DNA of 64,000 nt from Mycolicibacterium frederiksbergense (GCF_012223425.1 NZ_CP038799.1:2294001-2358000), one strand, 5' to 3'. Counted from the stretch's first letter, positions 43,257 through 52,431 are shown. Numbers and translations: made by a program. The notes: generated by a model not told the origin, from the letters alone.

Positions 43257-44682
43257 TGTCATGTCTCAAGACATCGGTGACAGTTCTGTATCAGGACATC
43301 GGTGACACTTCGAGGGTTCTTGGTGGTGACACTTCTGCGCCGAGGCTGCGGGGGTGGCTGTTAATGAACCTATCGATCCTCGTGTCCGGTTGGCGATCTC
43401 ACAGTGGCCTGATGACGCGCCGCGTGGGGCGGTCTCGACGTTTTGCGCCGAGCACGGTATCTCCCGAAAGTCGTTCTACGCGTTACGTCAGCGCGCGAAG
43501 ACCGATGGGCAGGCCGAGGTGCTCGAGCCCATGTCTCGGCGGCCGAAGTCGAGTCCGTCGAAGTTAACTGAGGAGGTTAGGCAGCAGGCCGTGGCCGTGC
43601 GTGCCGCTCTGGAGGCTTCCGGCCGCGACCATGGACCGATCAGCGTGTACGACAAAATGCACGCGATGGGCCTGCCGCAGGTCCCTTCCATCGCAGCGTT
43701 GGCACGGATCTTCCGTGAGGCCGGTGTGGCTCGTCTTGAGCCCAAGAAGAAGCCCCGTTCGGCATGGCGACGGTTCGTCTACCCGGCCCCGAACGCGTGC
43801 TGGCAAGTCGACGCTACGCAGTACGTGCTCACCGGTGGCCGCACGTGTGTGATCTTCCAGCTCATCGACGACCACTCCCGCTACGCGGTGGCCTCCCATG
43901 TGGCGTGGACGGAGACTGCCGAAGCGGCCATCGCAGTGTTTGACAAGGGTGTGGCAGCCTGTGGTGTTCCTCAACGGTTGTTGTCGGACAACGGAATTGC
44001 GCTCAATCCCTCGCGGCGTGGCTACCTCGGCCGACTCGTCAAACACCTCTCGCGGCTAGGGGTTCAGGCGATCACCGGCAAGCCCGACAAGCCCACCACG
44101 CAGGGCAAGAATGAACGCTTCCATCAGACCTTGTTCCGCTACCTCGACAAGCAGCCGCTTGCCAGCACGCTGGCCGAGTTGCAGGCCCAGGTCGACGCGT
44201 TCGACGACATCTACAACACCGAACGTCCCCACCAAGGGCTGCCAGGACGCGTCACACCGCGCACGGCCTGGGAGGCAATCCCCAAAGCTGAACCACCGCG
44301 CCCCAGGCCCGACGCGCCGGTTCTTCCAGCGGTCACCACACCGCGCAGGTCTGCGCCCACCGACCTTCCCGCCGGCACCACCGTCGCAACCCTGACCAGC
44401 GCCGGCGCATTCGTCCTCGCCGGAGTTCGCTATCAAGTCGACGGTGGGCGCGGTTTCCAACAGGTCTTGGTGGTCGTCGACGGCGAGAAGATCACCGTGG
44501 CTGACCTGGACGGCGAAGTCCTCATCGAACACACCCGACCCGCACCGGGGGTGAAGTACGTCGGCAACGGACGCCCCCGCGGTCCACGCCCCAAGAACGA
44601 GAAACCGTCACCGATGTCCTGAGACATCCACTGTCACCGATGTCCTGATGCAGAACTGTCACCGATGTCCTGAGACATCACA
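43257..44682. mobile_element. IS481-family insertion sequence, 1426 bp
   Basis: Ends are TGT...ACA with terminal inverted repeats of about 50 bp: the left TGTCATGTCTCAAGACATCG matches the right TGTGATGTCTCAGGACATCG with two differences, and the similarity continues. A 15-bp direct repeat flanks the element. Inside each end, GTCACCGATGTCCTGA-type units recur (two on the left, three on the right, about 25 bp apart). One transposase gene fills the element. It looks intact and relatively recent. Confidence 0.88.
43354..44622 (+). CDS. IS481-family transposase
   Basis: Transposase of 422 residues: an N-terminal helix-turn-helix (about 15-45) and an rve integrase core with the DDE triad Asp153 (WQVDATQ), Asp212 (LLSDNG) and Glu254 (GKNERFH). 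An unusual C-terminal extension of about 100 residues follows the integrase core. The stop codon lies in one of the repeated end units (GTCACCGATGTCCTGA). GTG start with GAGG upstream. No disruption seen. Confidence 0.9.
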   Translation: MAVNEPIDPRVRLAISQWPDDAPRGAVSTFCAEHGISRKSFYALRQRAKTDGQAEVLEPMSRRPKSSPSKLTEEVRQQAVAVRAALEASGRDHGPISVYDKMHAMGLPQVPSIAALARIFREAGVARLEPKKKPRSAWRRFVYPAPNACWQVDATQYVLTGGRTCVIFQLIDDHSRYAVASHVAWTETAEAAIAVFDKGVAACGVPQRLLSDNGIALNPSRRGYLGRLVKHLSRLGVQAITGKPDKPTTQGKNERFHQTLFRYLDKQPLASTLAELQAQVDAFDDIYNTERPHQGLPGRVTPRTAWEAIPKAEPPRPRPDAPVLPAVTTPRRSAPTDLPAGTTVATLTSAGAFVLAGVRYQVDGGRGFQQVLVVVDGEKITVADLDGEVLIEHTRPAPGVKYVGNGRPRGPRPKNEKPSPMS

Positions 44683-44697
44683 CCTGACACGCGTTCG
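44683..44697. repeat. Target-site duplication, right copy
   Basis: CCTGACACGCGTTCG, identical to 43242-43256, immediately after the right end of the insertion sequence. Confidence 0.85.
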
Positions 44698-44890
44698 CAC
44701 GTCCTCGATCAGTTCTCGGGCCCGTTTCGCGGCTGCGGAAGTACTGGGTTCGTAGACATCGCGGGCCGCGTAGAACGGTGCGGTTCGCCGACGTGTGACG
44801 AAACCACCCTCCAGCAGGTCGGATATTCCGAAGTAGTACTGAGTGCCATATTCCAGTACTCTCCGAATGGTACTGCTCGATCGATCTGAG
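44683..44890 (-). pseudogene. Reading-frame remnant interrupted by the insertion
   Basis: On the minus strand an open frame contains LEYGTQYYFGISDLLEGG and ends, past the insertion point, in ELIEDVRTRVR. Removing the element and one 15-bp repeat would let it finish as RTCR plus a stop next to the 13E12 gene. No start codon is obvious and its upstream part would run into the fadE gene, so it may be a decayed gene. Only about the last ten codons are changed by the insertion. Not recognised as a family. Confidence 0.4.
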
Positions 44891-44915
44891 TACCGTTTTT
44901 CGAGAGGTGTCTGCC

Positions 44916-46055
44916 GTGCCCGTCGACCGCCTGCTCCCGTCCGACGAGGCGAAAGAACTCATCGCGCTCACCCGCGATATCGCCGACAAGCTGCTCGACC
45001 CCATCGTCGACGCCCACGAGAAGGCCGAAACCTATCCCGACGGGGTGTTCGCGCAACTCGGTGCGGCCGGGCTGCTGAGTCTGCCCCAGCCCGAGGAGTG
45101 GGGTGGCGGCGGCCAGACCTTCGAGGTGTACCTGCAGGTGCTCGAGGAGATCGCGGCGCGGTGGGCGGCCGTCGCGGTCGCGGTCAGCGTGCACAGCCTG
45201 TCCTCGCATCCGCTGCTGGCCTTCGGCACCGATGAGCAGAAGCGGCGCTGGCTGCCGGGGATGCTCGCCGGTGACCAGATCGGCGCGTACAGCCTCTCGG
45301 AGCCACAGGCCGGGTCCGATGCGGCGGCGCTGCGGTGCGCGGCCACCCCCGATGGCGACGGCTATGTGCTGAACGGATCGAAATCCTGGATCACCCACGG
45401 CGGCGTGGCGGACTTCTACACACTGTTCGCCCGCACCGGTGAAGGCTCCAAGGGAATCAGTTGCTTCCTGGTACCCGGCGACCTGGACGGCCTGACCTTC
45501 GGCAAGCCCGAGGAGAAGATGGGCCTGCACGCGGTGCCCACCACCGCGGCGTTCTACGACAATGCCCGTATCGACGCCGACCGGCTGATCGGCGCTGAGG
45601 GACAAGGCCTTTCGATCGCCTTCTCAGCCTTGGACTCGGGACGACTGGGCATCGCGGCGGTCGCCGTCGGCATCGCACAGGCCGCCCTCGACGACGCGAC
45701 CCGCTACGCACATGAGCGAACCACGTTCGGCCGCAAGATCATCGATCATCAGGGGCTGGGATTCCTGCTGGCCGATATGGCGGCCGCGGTGATCAGCGCC
45801 CGTGCCACCTACCTGGATGCGGCACGTCGACGGGACCTGGGGCTGCCGTATTCCGCGCAGGCCAGCGTCGCGAAACTCATCGCCACCGACGCCGCCATGA
45901 AAGTCACCACCGATGCTGTCCAGGTGCTCGGCGGAGTCGGCTACACGCGCGACTTCCGCGCCGAGCGGTACATGCGGGAAGCCAAGATCACGCAGATCTT
46001 TGAGGGCACCAATCAGATTCAACGCCTGGTCATCGCCCGCGGACTCACCGAGTAG
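44916..46055 (+). CDS. Acyl-CoA dehydrogenase (short form)
   Basis: Acyl-CoA dehydrogenase of 379 residues with the core motifs YSLSEPQAGSDAAAL, NGSKSWITHGG, FGRKIIDHQGLGF, the QVLGGVGYTRDF region and the IFEGTNQIQRLVIAR C-terminus with the catalytic-region Glu. It catalyses the first oxidation of beta-oxidation for an unspecified acyl-CoA. GTG at 44916 follows GAGAGG; GTG at 44907 is an alternative. A degenerate copy of the last 16 codons follows it. Confidence 0.9.
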   Translation: MPVDRLLPSDEAKELIALTRDIADKLLDPIVDAHEKAETYPDGVFAQLGAAGLLSLPQPEEWGGGGQTFEVYLQVLEEIAARWAAVAVAVSVHSLSSHPLLAFGTDEQKRRWLPGMLAGDQIGAYSLSEPQAGSDAAALRCAATPDGDGYVLNGSKSWITHGGVADFYTLFARTGEGSKGISCFLVPGDLDGLTFGKPEEKMGLHAVPTTAAFYDNARIDADRLIGAEGQGLSIAFSALDSGRLGIAAVAVGIAQAALDDATRYAHERTTFGRKIIDHQGLGFLLADMAAAVISARATYLDAARRRDLGLPYSAQASVAKLIATDAAMKVTTDAVQVLGGVGYTRDFRAERYMREAKITQIFEGTNQIQRLVIARGLTE

Positions 46056-46116
46056 TCACCGGCGTTCGAGGGCCCCGAACCAGACTCAACGCCTGGTCAT
46101 CGCCCGCGGACTCACC
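46002..46116. repeat. Tandem partial duplication of the fadE tail
   Basis: The 48 bases encoding the EGTNQIQRLVIARGLT end (46002-46049) recur after the stop codon as 46068-46116 with a few changes and one extra base. The second copy holds the stop codon of the convergent hydrolase gene (46112-46114). It looks like an old slippage or recombination duplication. Confidence 0.75.
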
Positions 46117-47014
46117 CTCTGACGAATTCGCCGATCGCCGAGAGGAACTCGTCCGGCTTCTCCACCATGGGACTATGCCCCGCACCGGCGATGACGCGCG
46201 GGGTCAGACCCGCCGCGGAGTACCGCGTGACATTGGGGTCCGTCGGCGTGAGCGCGTCAGTCTCGCCCCAGACGACCAGCACCGGCTTGCCCAGATCGGT
46301 CAGCGTGTCCGCGACCGAAGGGGGCGCGCCACTCTTGGAATCGCAGACACCCCGGTAGGTGAGCCGTTCCAAAGACCGGTAAGCGAACTGCGGCACCGGA
46401 TAGTCCGCGGCAAAGCCGGTTTGCAACGAGCCCTCGGTGATCGCCGGGACCCGACGGAACTGATCCATCGCGGGACCGAGCACCGGCCAACACACCATCT
46501 TTCCCAGCAGCGGCATGGACACCAGATCGCCGGCGGCGGGCGTATCCGAGACCACCACCCGCTCCACCATGTCTGGATGGGTGCCCGCCAACACCGATGC
46601 GACGGTCCCGCCCATCGAATGCCCGATCAGCACCGCCCGCCTGATACCCAAGGCCGACAACGCATTCCGCACCGCACGCGCCTGCCCATCGGCCTGGAAA
46701 TGTTGCGGCTCACTCGGCGCCTCCGAACCCCCGTGCCCGACGAGATCGATGGCAACGACCCGCCGGTGATCCGCCAACCGCGGCGCCACGGTCTCCCACC
46801 ATTCGATGGAGGCCGAGTATCCGTGCAGCAGCACGATGGCGCGCTCACCGGGCGGCCCGTACTCGCGGACGTTGAGGTCAGGACCGTCGAGCTCCAGTAC
46901 ACGCCCACCGGCGAACGATTCGGCTGCGCGCGTCGCACCGGTCACCACACATGCGTTCACCAGCGCCGCGACCACGACTGCGGCGGCTGCCACGAGGGCG
47001 ATCCGGAGTTTCAT
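46112..47014 (-). CDS. Alpha/beta hydrolase, membrane-anchored or exported
   Basis: Protein of 300 residues. An N-terminal hydrophobic segment (residues 5-25, with Cys22 giving a weak lipobox-like VNAC) precedes an alpha/beta-hydrolase domain with the oxyanion HG at 64-65, nucleophile Ser133 in GHSMGG, an acid near 253 and the base in AGHSP. Esterase or lipase activity is likely; substrate unknown. The stop lies in the duplicated fadE tail. Confidence 0.82.
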   Translation of the reverse strand: MKLRIALVAAAAVVVAALVNACVVTGATRAAESFAGGRVLELDGPDLNVREYGPPGERAIVLLHGYSASIEWWETVAPRLADHRRVVAIDLVGHGGSEAPSEPQHFQADGQARAVRNALSALGIRRAVLIGHSMGGTVASVLAGTHPDMVERVVVSDTPAAGDLVSMPLLGKMVCWPVLGPAMDQFRRVPAITEGSLQTGFAADYPVPQFAYRSLERLTYRGVCDSKSGAPPSVADTLTDLGKPVLVVWGETDALTPTDPNVTRYSAAGLTPRVIAGAGHSPMVEKPDEFLSAIGEFVRG

Positions 47015-47056
47015 CCGTGGAACGCTACTGTCACCCCGCTTTCCGGCGCGAGGGAA

Positions 47057-48226
47057 TTACTCCGGCGGTGAGGTCACCGTGATGACGGTGCCGCGACCGG
47101 ACATCGAGTCGATCTCCAGCGCACCGCCCATGGCCTCGAAACGCGCCAGCAACGAGCCCAGCCCGATATGACCCTCCTCCAGACGCGTCGCGATGACGGC
47201 GGGGTCGAACCCGGGGCCGTCATCGGAGACCACCAGCACGACCCGGTCGCCCACGCGCCGCAGGGTGACCGCGACCTCCGTGGCGCCGGCGTGCTTGTGG
47301 ATATTGGCCAGCAGTTCACGAGCGGCCCGGTGTAGCAGTGTCTGGGATTCCGGCTTGCCGACATCCTCCAGATCGGCCGACACTGTGTAGCCTCCGCGGG
47401 ATTCGAACTGGCGCAGCAGTTCCCGGATGGCCGGGGCGAGGCCCAACTGTGCGAGTACCTGTGGGTGCAGCTCGGTGACGGTCGAACGCAGCAGGGCGGC
47501 GGTGTCCTGCAGCGCGTCGTACACCATGTCGAGGGCGGGGTCAGGGTGGGTATCGCGGAGCAGGTCGACCTCCATCCGCGCCGCCAGCAGCGTCTGCAGC
47601 GGTCCGTCATGCAGGGTTTCGGCGACCTCCCTGTTCTGTCGCTCGTCGGCCTGCATCGCCTCGGCGACCAGTTGGCGGCGCACCTCCAGCAGCGTCCGCA
47701 CCCGAGCGGCCCGCAGGGACAGCACCAGGCACAGCGCGGTGGTTGCGACCGCCAGCCACAACAGGAACCCGAAATGCGTGTAGACCATGTCCGGCAGGCC
47801 GATTCGGTCATCGCGTTTGGAGTAGACGATCCACACCGCCAGATAGGCACCGGCGGTGACCGTGCCGATGATCGCCGTCAGCAACGGCCGGTCCTGGAAT
47901 GCCACCGAGATGGGCAGTAGGAAGAACACCGGCAGCAGCGCGGCGGTGGCGCCGCCCGAGACCACGCACAACACCACGATCAGCAGCACGTCGACACCGG
48001 TCGACGCCCAGTCCGCCCAGCGCGGCAGCGGTCCGTTGAGCACGGCCAGCAGCCACACCACCGCGGCGGCGGCGTAGCCGCCCAGGACCACGGCATACAG
48101 CCCGGGCAGCCAGTGGTCGACCTCCCAGATCCACACCAGCACCGCAATCAGTGCGATCAACGGCAGCCGCAGCACCGCCGACACCCGAACGGGTTCGGCC
48201 GCGAAGAACTCCACGAGGCGTGTCAC
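47057..48226 (-). CDS. Sensor histidine kinase, NarL-partner type
   Basis: Kinase of 389 residues with about six transmembrane segments in the first 170 residues and no large external domain. The HisKA_3 dimerisation motif has phospho-acceptor His206 (VAETLHDGPLQTLLAAR), followed by the HATPase domain (ELLANIHKHAG, SDDGPGFDP). It pairs with the response regulator directly upstream in the same operon (1-base gap). The sensed signal probably lies in the membrane segments. Confidence 0.9.
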   Translation of the reverse strand: MTRLVEFFAAEPVRVSAVLRLPLIALIAVLVWIWEVDHWLPGLYAVVLGGYAAAAVVWLLAVLNGPLPRWADWASTGVDVLLIVVLCVVSGGATAALLPVFFLLPISVAFQDRPLLTAIIGTVTAGAYLAVWIVYSKRDDRIGLPDMVYTHFGFLLWLAVATTALCLVLSLRAARVRTLLEVRRQLVAEAMQADERQNREVAETLHDGPLQTLLAARMEVDLLRDTHPDPALDMVYDALQDTAALLRSTVTELHPQVLAQLGLAPAIRELLRQFESRGGYTVSADLEDVGKPESQTLLHRAARELLANIHKHAGATEVAVTLRRVGDRVVLVVSDDGPGFDPAVIATRLEEGHIGLGSLLARFEAMGGALEIDSMSGRGTVITVTSPPE

Positions 48227-48227
48227 G

Positions 48228-48875
48228 TCAGTCGAGCAGCTTGCGGCGCATCGCCTCGGCCACCGCGGCCCCCCGATCGCCGACGCCGAGCTTCTCGTAG
48301 AGCCGTTGCACATGGGTCTTGACCGTCGACGGCGCAAGGTAGAGCTCCTTGGCCATCGCCGGAATCGTCAGCCCGCGCGCGATCATCGCGAGCACTTCGG
48401 CTTCCCGGGCCGACAGCGTGGGGACATCGGGCTCATGGCGGCGGCGGATCTCGCCGGCCAACGACGCCGCCAGCGCGGGCGCGATGACATCACGGCCGCG
48501 CGCACACGCCAGCACGGCATCGACCAGTTCGCTGCGCGTCGACTCCTTGGACAGGAACCCCGCGGCACCGTCCTGCAACGCCTTGTAGACGATGGCCGAC
48601 TCGTCATGGGCCGAGATGAGCAGGACGCGGGTCGGCAGCTGGTCCCGGGTGACCGCGGCGGCCACCTCGGAGCCATCCATGCCGGGCATCCGATAGTCCA
48701 GCAGCGCGACCGCCGGTCGGTGGGTGCGGATCAGTTCGAGCGCGGCGACCCCGTCGTCGGCCTCGGCGACCACGTCGATGGATCCACTGGCGGCCAGCGC
48801 CCGCACCACACCGTCCCGGAACATCGGGTGGTCGTCGCCGACCACCACACGCACCTTCTGGGCCGAATCCTGCAT
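48228..48875 (-). CDS. LuxR/NarL-family response regulator
   Basis: Regulator of 215 residues. The receiver domain has Asp60 (LLDYRMPG) as phosphorylation site and Lys110 in FLSKES. The DNA-binding LuxR-type domain (LSAREAEVLAMIARGLT, then TVKTHVQRLYEKLGV) occupies residues 150-212. First gene of the two-component operon, divergent from the LysR gene. Target genes unknown. Confidence 0.92.
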   Translation of the reverse strand: MQDSAQKVRVVVGDDHPMFRDGVVRALAASGSIDVVAEADDGVAALELIRTHRPAVALLDYRMPGMDGSEVAAAVTRDQLPTRVLLISAHDESAIVYKALQDGAAGFLSKESTRSELVDAVLACARGRDVIAPALAASLAGEIRRRHEPDVPTLSAREAEVLAMIARGLTIPAMAKELYLAPSTVKTHVQRLYEKLGVGDRGAAVAEAMRRKLLD

Positions 48876-48940
48876 GTGAGCAGCTTGTCACAGCGGGAGG
48901 ACTCCGGGTGGCAAGATTCGGTGCGGGAGAGGCGGTGGCG

Positions 48941-49822
48941 GTGAACATCGAAGAGCTGCAATGGTTCGTGACGCTGGCCGAGGTCGAGCATGTCACCGAG
49001 GCGGCGGCCGAACTGGGCATCAGCCAGCCGACGCTGTCGCGATCACTGGCCCGGTTGGAGTTGCAGGTCGGGGCACCGCTGTTCGACCGCCTCAACCGCC
49101 GGCTGCAACTCAACAGCTACGGCCGGATCCTGCTGGAGCACGCTCGCCGCAGCATCGACGAAATGCGTTCGGCCACTGAACGTATCGCTACACTGCGCGA
49201 CCCGGAGACCGGCACGGTGCGGCTGGCCTTCCTGCATTCACAGGCCGGCGGATTCGTGCCCGACCTGCTGCGCCGGTTCCGTGCCGAGGCCCCGCGCGTG
49301 CAGTTCGAACTCTTTCAGGGACCGGCACACGCGATTGCGGAGCGTCTCGCCAACGGTCAGACCGATCTCGCGATCACCTCGCCGCGACCCGACGGTCACC
49401 CCTGGCGAGTGCTGTACGTCGAACGGCTGTGTCTGGCGGTGCCGCGGGGGCATCGCTTCGCCGGGCGGTCCAGGATTCGGCTGGCCGACGCCGCCGACGA
49501 GCCGTTCGTGGCCCTGCGGCCGGGCTTCGGCCTGCGGCTGCTCACCGACGAATTGTGCGCCGATGCCGGCATCTCCCCGCCGGTGGTGTTCGAAGCCATG
49601 GAGATCCCGACGATGGAGGGCCTGGTCGCGGCCGGGTTCGGTGTCGCGGTCGTCCCGGTTCCCCGGCCTGATCGCACCGAACCCGGCGCCGCGTACATCC
49701 CGCTGACCGAGGCGACGGCGAAACGGCAGATCGGCCTGACCTGGAGCACGGACCGTGAGATGGCTCCGACGGCGCGGCGCCTCGCGGACTTTCTCATGCA
49801 CATTCGTAATGAATTGAACTAG
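48941..49822 (+). CDS. LysR-family transcriptional regulator
   Basis: Regulator of 293 residues with an N-terminal winged helix (AAAELGISQPTLSRSLARLE, about residues 20-39) and a LysR substrate-binding domain (about 90-290). The GTG follows GGAGAGG. An MFS transporter gene follows after 46 bases on the same strand, which is the likely target. The 65-base divergent gap to the response regulator holds its control region. Confidence 0.9.
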   Translation: MNIEELQWFVTLAEVEHVTEAAAELGISQPTLSRSLARLELQVGAPLFDRLNRRLQLNSYGRILLEHARRSIDEMRSATERIATLRDPETGTVRLAFLHSQAGGFVPDLLRRFRAEAPRVQFELFQGPAHAIAERLANGQTDLAITSPRPDGHPWRVLYVERLCLAVPRGHRFAGRSRIRLADAADEPFVALRPGFGLRLLTDELCADAGISPPVVFEAMEIPTMEGLVAAGFGVAVVPVPRPDRTEPGAAYIPLTEATAKRQIGLTWSTDREMAPTARRLADFLMHIRNELN

Positions 49823-49868
49823 TATCATGCATTGGACACATCACCGGTAGCGTCCTAGCGTCGTCCGG

Positions 49869-51089
49869 GTGGCGACCACGGTGACCCCTGTTGACTGGCA
49901 GGGCCATTCGCGTGGGTCCGCCGAATACCGGCGCTTGCTGGCCGCATTGTTCTTCGGTGGTGTCGCCACCTTCGCGCAGCTGTACTCCCCACAGTCGGTG
50001 CTTCCGCTGATCGCCCGTGACCTGGGCACCGGCGCCGCCGACGCCGCACTGACAGTGTCGGCCGCGACCATCGGTCTGGCGCTGGGCGTCATCCCCTGGG
50101 CCGCGCTGGCCGACCGCATCGGCCGGGTGCAGGCAATGACGCTATCCATCACGGCGGCAACCGTTCTGGGGCTACTGGTTCCGCTGGCGCCGAGCTCTGC
50201 AATGTTGCTGTCCGGGCGTTTCATCGAAGGTCTGATGCTCGGCGGCGTGCCGGCCATCGCGATCGCCTACCTGACCGAGGAGGTCGACGCCGGCAATGCC
50301 GCTCGCGCCGCGGGCAGTTACGTGGCAGGCACCACGATCGGCGGGTTGGTCGGCCGCCTGGTCACCGGCCCGCTCGCCGAGTACGCCGGCTGGCGGGTCG
50401 GCGTACTGGCGGTGGCCGTGCTCTGCGGGCTGTCTGCGGTGGCCTTCGTGCGCCTCGCGCCGCCGGCCAGAGGTTTCCGGCCCGGCCCGGGCGGAGACCT
50501 GGCCCGCCGGCTCCGCGACAACCTGCGCTCACCACGACAGCTGGTGCTCTACAGCCAGGCCTTCCTGCTGATGGGCGGCTTCGTCGCCATCTACAACTTC
50601 CTCGGGTTCCGCCTGACCGCAGCGCCGTTCCACCTGCCGCAGACGCTGGTCAGCCTGGTGTTCCTGGCCTATCTGGCGGGCACGTTCACCTCCGCACGTG
50701 CCGGCGCCGGGGCCGGACGCTTCGGCCGCCGAAAGGTCCTTGTGGGCTCGATCGCCACCATGATCGTCGGTACCGCCCTCACCGTGAGCGATCACATCGC
50801 CGTGGTGCTGCTCGGACTCGTCATCGCGACCGCCGGGTTCTTCGGCGCGCACGCCATCGCGTCCGGCTGGGTCGCCTACGCCGCCGGGACCGGCAAGACC
50901 CAGGCGTCCTCGCTCTACAACCTCTTCTACTACGCCGGGTCCAGCGCCGTCGGCTGGTTCGGCGGGCTGGCATTCGACGCCGCGGGCTGGACAGCGGTAG
51001 CCGGGCTGGTCATCGGGCTGGCGGTGCTGGCGGGCGCGCTGGCCCTCACCACACTGGGAAGTCGGGTCCGCGTCGAGCACCGGGTGTGA
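49869..51089 (+). CDS. MFS transporter (YnfM/CynX-like)
   Basis: Major facilitator protein of 406 residues with twelve hydrophobic segments, the motif-A loop WAALADRIGRVQ (near 77) and a second one AGRFGRRKVLVG. It resembles YnfM-like and putative drug-efflux carriers. Transcribed with the LysR gene. Substrate cannot be read. Confidence 0.87.
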   Translation: MATTVTPVDWQGHSRGSAEYRRLLAALFFGGVATFAQLYSPQSVLPLIARDLGTGAADAALTVSAATIGLALGVIPWAALADRIGRVQAMTLSITAATVLGLLVPLAPSSAMLLSGRFIEGLMLGGVPAIAIAYLTEEVDAGNAARAAGSYVAGTTIGGLVGRLVTGPLAEYAGWRVGVLAVAVLCGLSAVAFVRLAPPARGFRPGPGGDLARRLRDNLRSPRQLVLYSQAFLLMGGFVAIYNFLGFRLTAAPFHLPQTLVSLVFLAYLAGTFTSARAGAGAGRFGRRKVLVGSIATMIVGTALTVSDHIAVVLLGLVIATAGFFGAHAIASGWVAYAAGTGKTQASSLYNLFYYAGSSAVGWFGGLAFDAAGWTAVAGLVIGLAVLAGALALTTLGSRVRVEHRV

Positions 51090-51201
51090 ATCCTCGGCGG
51101 CGATCGGGTCCGCTTTCCGACGACGATTCACAGTCGGCCGGACAGCCACTGTCTGCTGCCCCCATTCCACTTGTCTAACCATGTGACATATCGTGACGGT
51201 C

Positions 51202-52431
51202 ATGGACTTCGCGATGTCTGCCAAGGCGGCTGATTACCACAAGCGGCTCTCCGACTTCATGGTCGAAAACGTCTTCCCGGCAGAGGCCTCCTACCACGCC
51301 TATCGCGAGGAGAAGGGCCCGAAGGATCACACGGTCCCTCCGGTGGTCGAGGAACTCAAGGCCAAGGCCAAGGCCGCCGGGTTGTGGAATCTGTTCCTAC
51401 CCTCGGAGTCGGGGCTGACCAACCTGGAGTACGCCCCGCTGGCCGAGCTGTCCGGGTGGAGCATGGAGATCGCTCCCGAGGTGCTCAACTGTGCGGCACC
51501 GGACACCGGCAACATGGAGACCCTGCACCTGTTCGCCACCGAGGCGCAGAGCAGGCAGTGGCTGGAGCCGCTGCTGGCCGGGGAGATCCGCTCGGCGTTC
51601 GCGATGACCGAGCCCGCGGTGGCCTCCAGCGATGCCCGCAATATCGAGACCACCATGCTGCGCGACGGCGGCGACTACGTGATCAACGGCCGCAAGTGGT
51701 GGATCACCGGGGCCGCCGATCCGCGCTGCAAACTGCTGATCGTGATGGGCCGCACCAACCCCGACGCCGCCAGCCATCAGCAGCAGTCGATGATCCTGGT
51801 GCCCGCCGACACCCCCGGCGTATCGATCGAGCGGTCGCTGCCGGTGTTCGGGTGGCAGGACCAGCACGGACACTGCGAGATCACCTTCGACAACGTCCGG
51901 GTGCCCGCGGAGAACCTCTTGCACGAGGAGGGCAGTGGCTTCGCGATCGCCCAGGCCCGCCTCGGCCCGGGCCGGATCCATCACTGCATGCGCGCACTGG
52001 GGGCCGCCGAGCGGGCGCTGGCGTTGATGATCGACCGCGTGCAGACCCGTATCGCGTTCGGCAAGCCGCTGGCCGAGCAGGGTGTGGTGCGCGAGCAGAT
52101 CGCCAAGTCGCGCAACCAGATCGACCAGGCCCGGCTGCTGTGCGAGAAGGCCGCCTGGACCATCGATCAGGAGGGCAACAAGGCCGCCCACGTGCTGGTC
52201 TCCCAGATCAAGTCGGTGGCCCCGCAGATCGCGTGCGACGTCATCGACCGAGCCATCCAGGTGCACGGCGGCGCCGGGGTCTCCGACGACTTCCCCCTGG
52301 CCCGCCTGTACGGCTGGCACCGCGCGATGCGGCTGTTCGACGGGCCCGACGAGGTGCACATGCGCACCATCGCCCGCGCCGAACTCGGCAAAGAAAAGAG
52401 CCCTTTCGCCGCAGCGGTCACCGCACGATGA
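51202..52431 (+). CDS. fadE2: Acyl-CoA dehydrogenase FadE2
   Basis: Acyl-CoA dehydrogenase of 409 residues. The sequence (MDFAMSAKAADYHKRLSDFM start, AMTEPAVASSDARN, WQDQHGHCEI, QVHGGAGVSDDFPLARLYG) follows Rv0154c FadE2, and the next gene is ptpB as in M. tuberculosis. FadE2-like enzymes are related to ACAD10/11. An upstream GTG (51193) is an alternative start. Translation is coupled to ptpB by an ATGA overlap. Confidence 0.91.
   Translation: MDFAMSAKAADYHKRLSDFMVENVFPAEASYHAYREEKGPKDHTVPPVVEELKAKAKAAGLWNLFLPSESGLTNLEYAPLAELSGWSMEIAPEVLNCAAPDTGNMETLHLFATEAQSRQWLEPLLAGEIRSAFAMTEPAVASSDARNIETTMLRDGGDYVINGRKWWITGAADPRCKLLIVMGRTNPDAASHQQQSMILVPADTPGVSIERSLPVFGWQDQHGHCEITFDNVRVPAENLLHEEGSGFAIAQARLGPGRIHHCMRALGAAERALALMIDRVQTRIAFGKPLAEQGVVREQIAKSRNQIDQARLLCEKAAWTIDQEGNKAAHVLVSQIKSVAPQIACDVIDRAIQVHGGAGVSDDFPLARLYGWHRAMRLFDGPDEVHMRTIARAELGKEKSPFAAAVTAR

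Noticed and set aside
44678-45004. 108-codon minus-strand frame to the right of the insertion sequence
   Set aside because: It runs through the start of the acyl-CoA dehydrogenase gene in a Ser/Arg-rich shadow frame; the third minus frame looks more like former coding sequence.
46050-46122. Separate small gene after the acyl-CoA dehydrogenase
   Set aside because: The sequence is a degenerate duplicate of the gene's own last 16 codons, without start or ribosome site.
51085-51132. Inverted repeat TGTGAATC/GATTCACA after the MFS gene as terminator
   Set aside because: The arms are 32 bases apart and overlap the stop codon; no T run. Possible but not supported enough to list.
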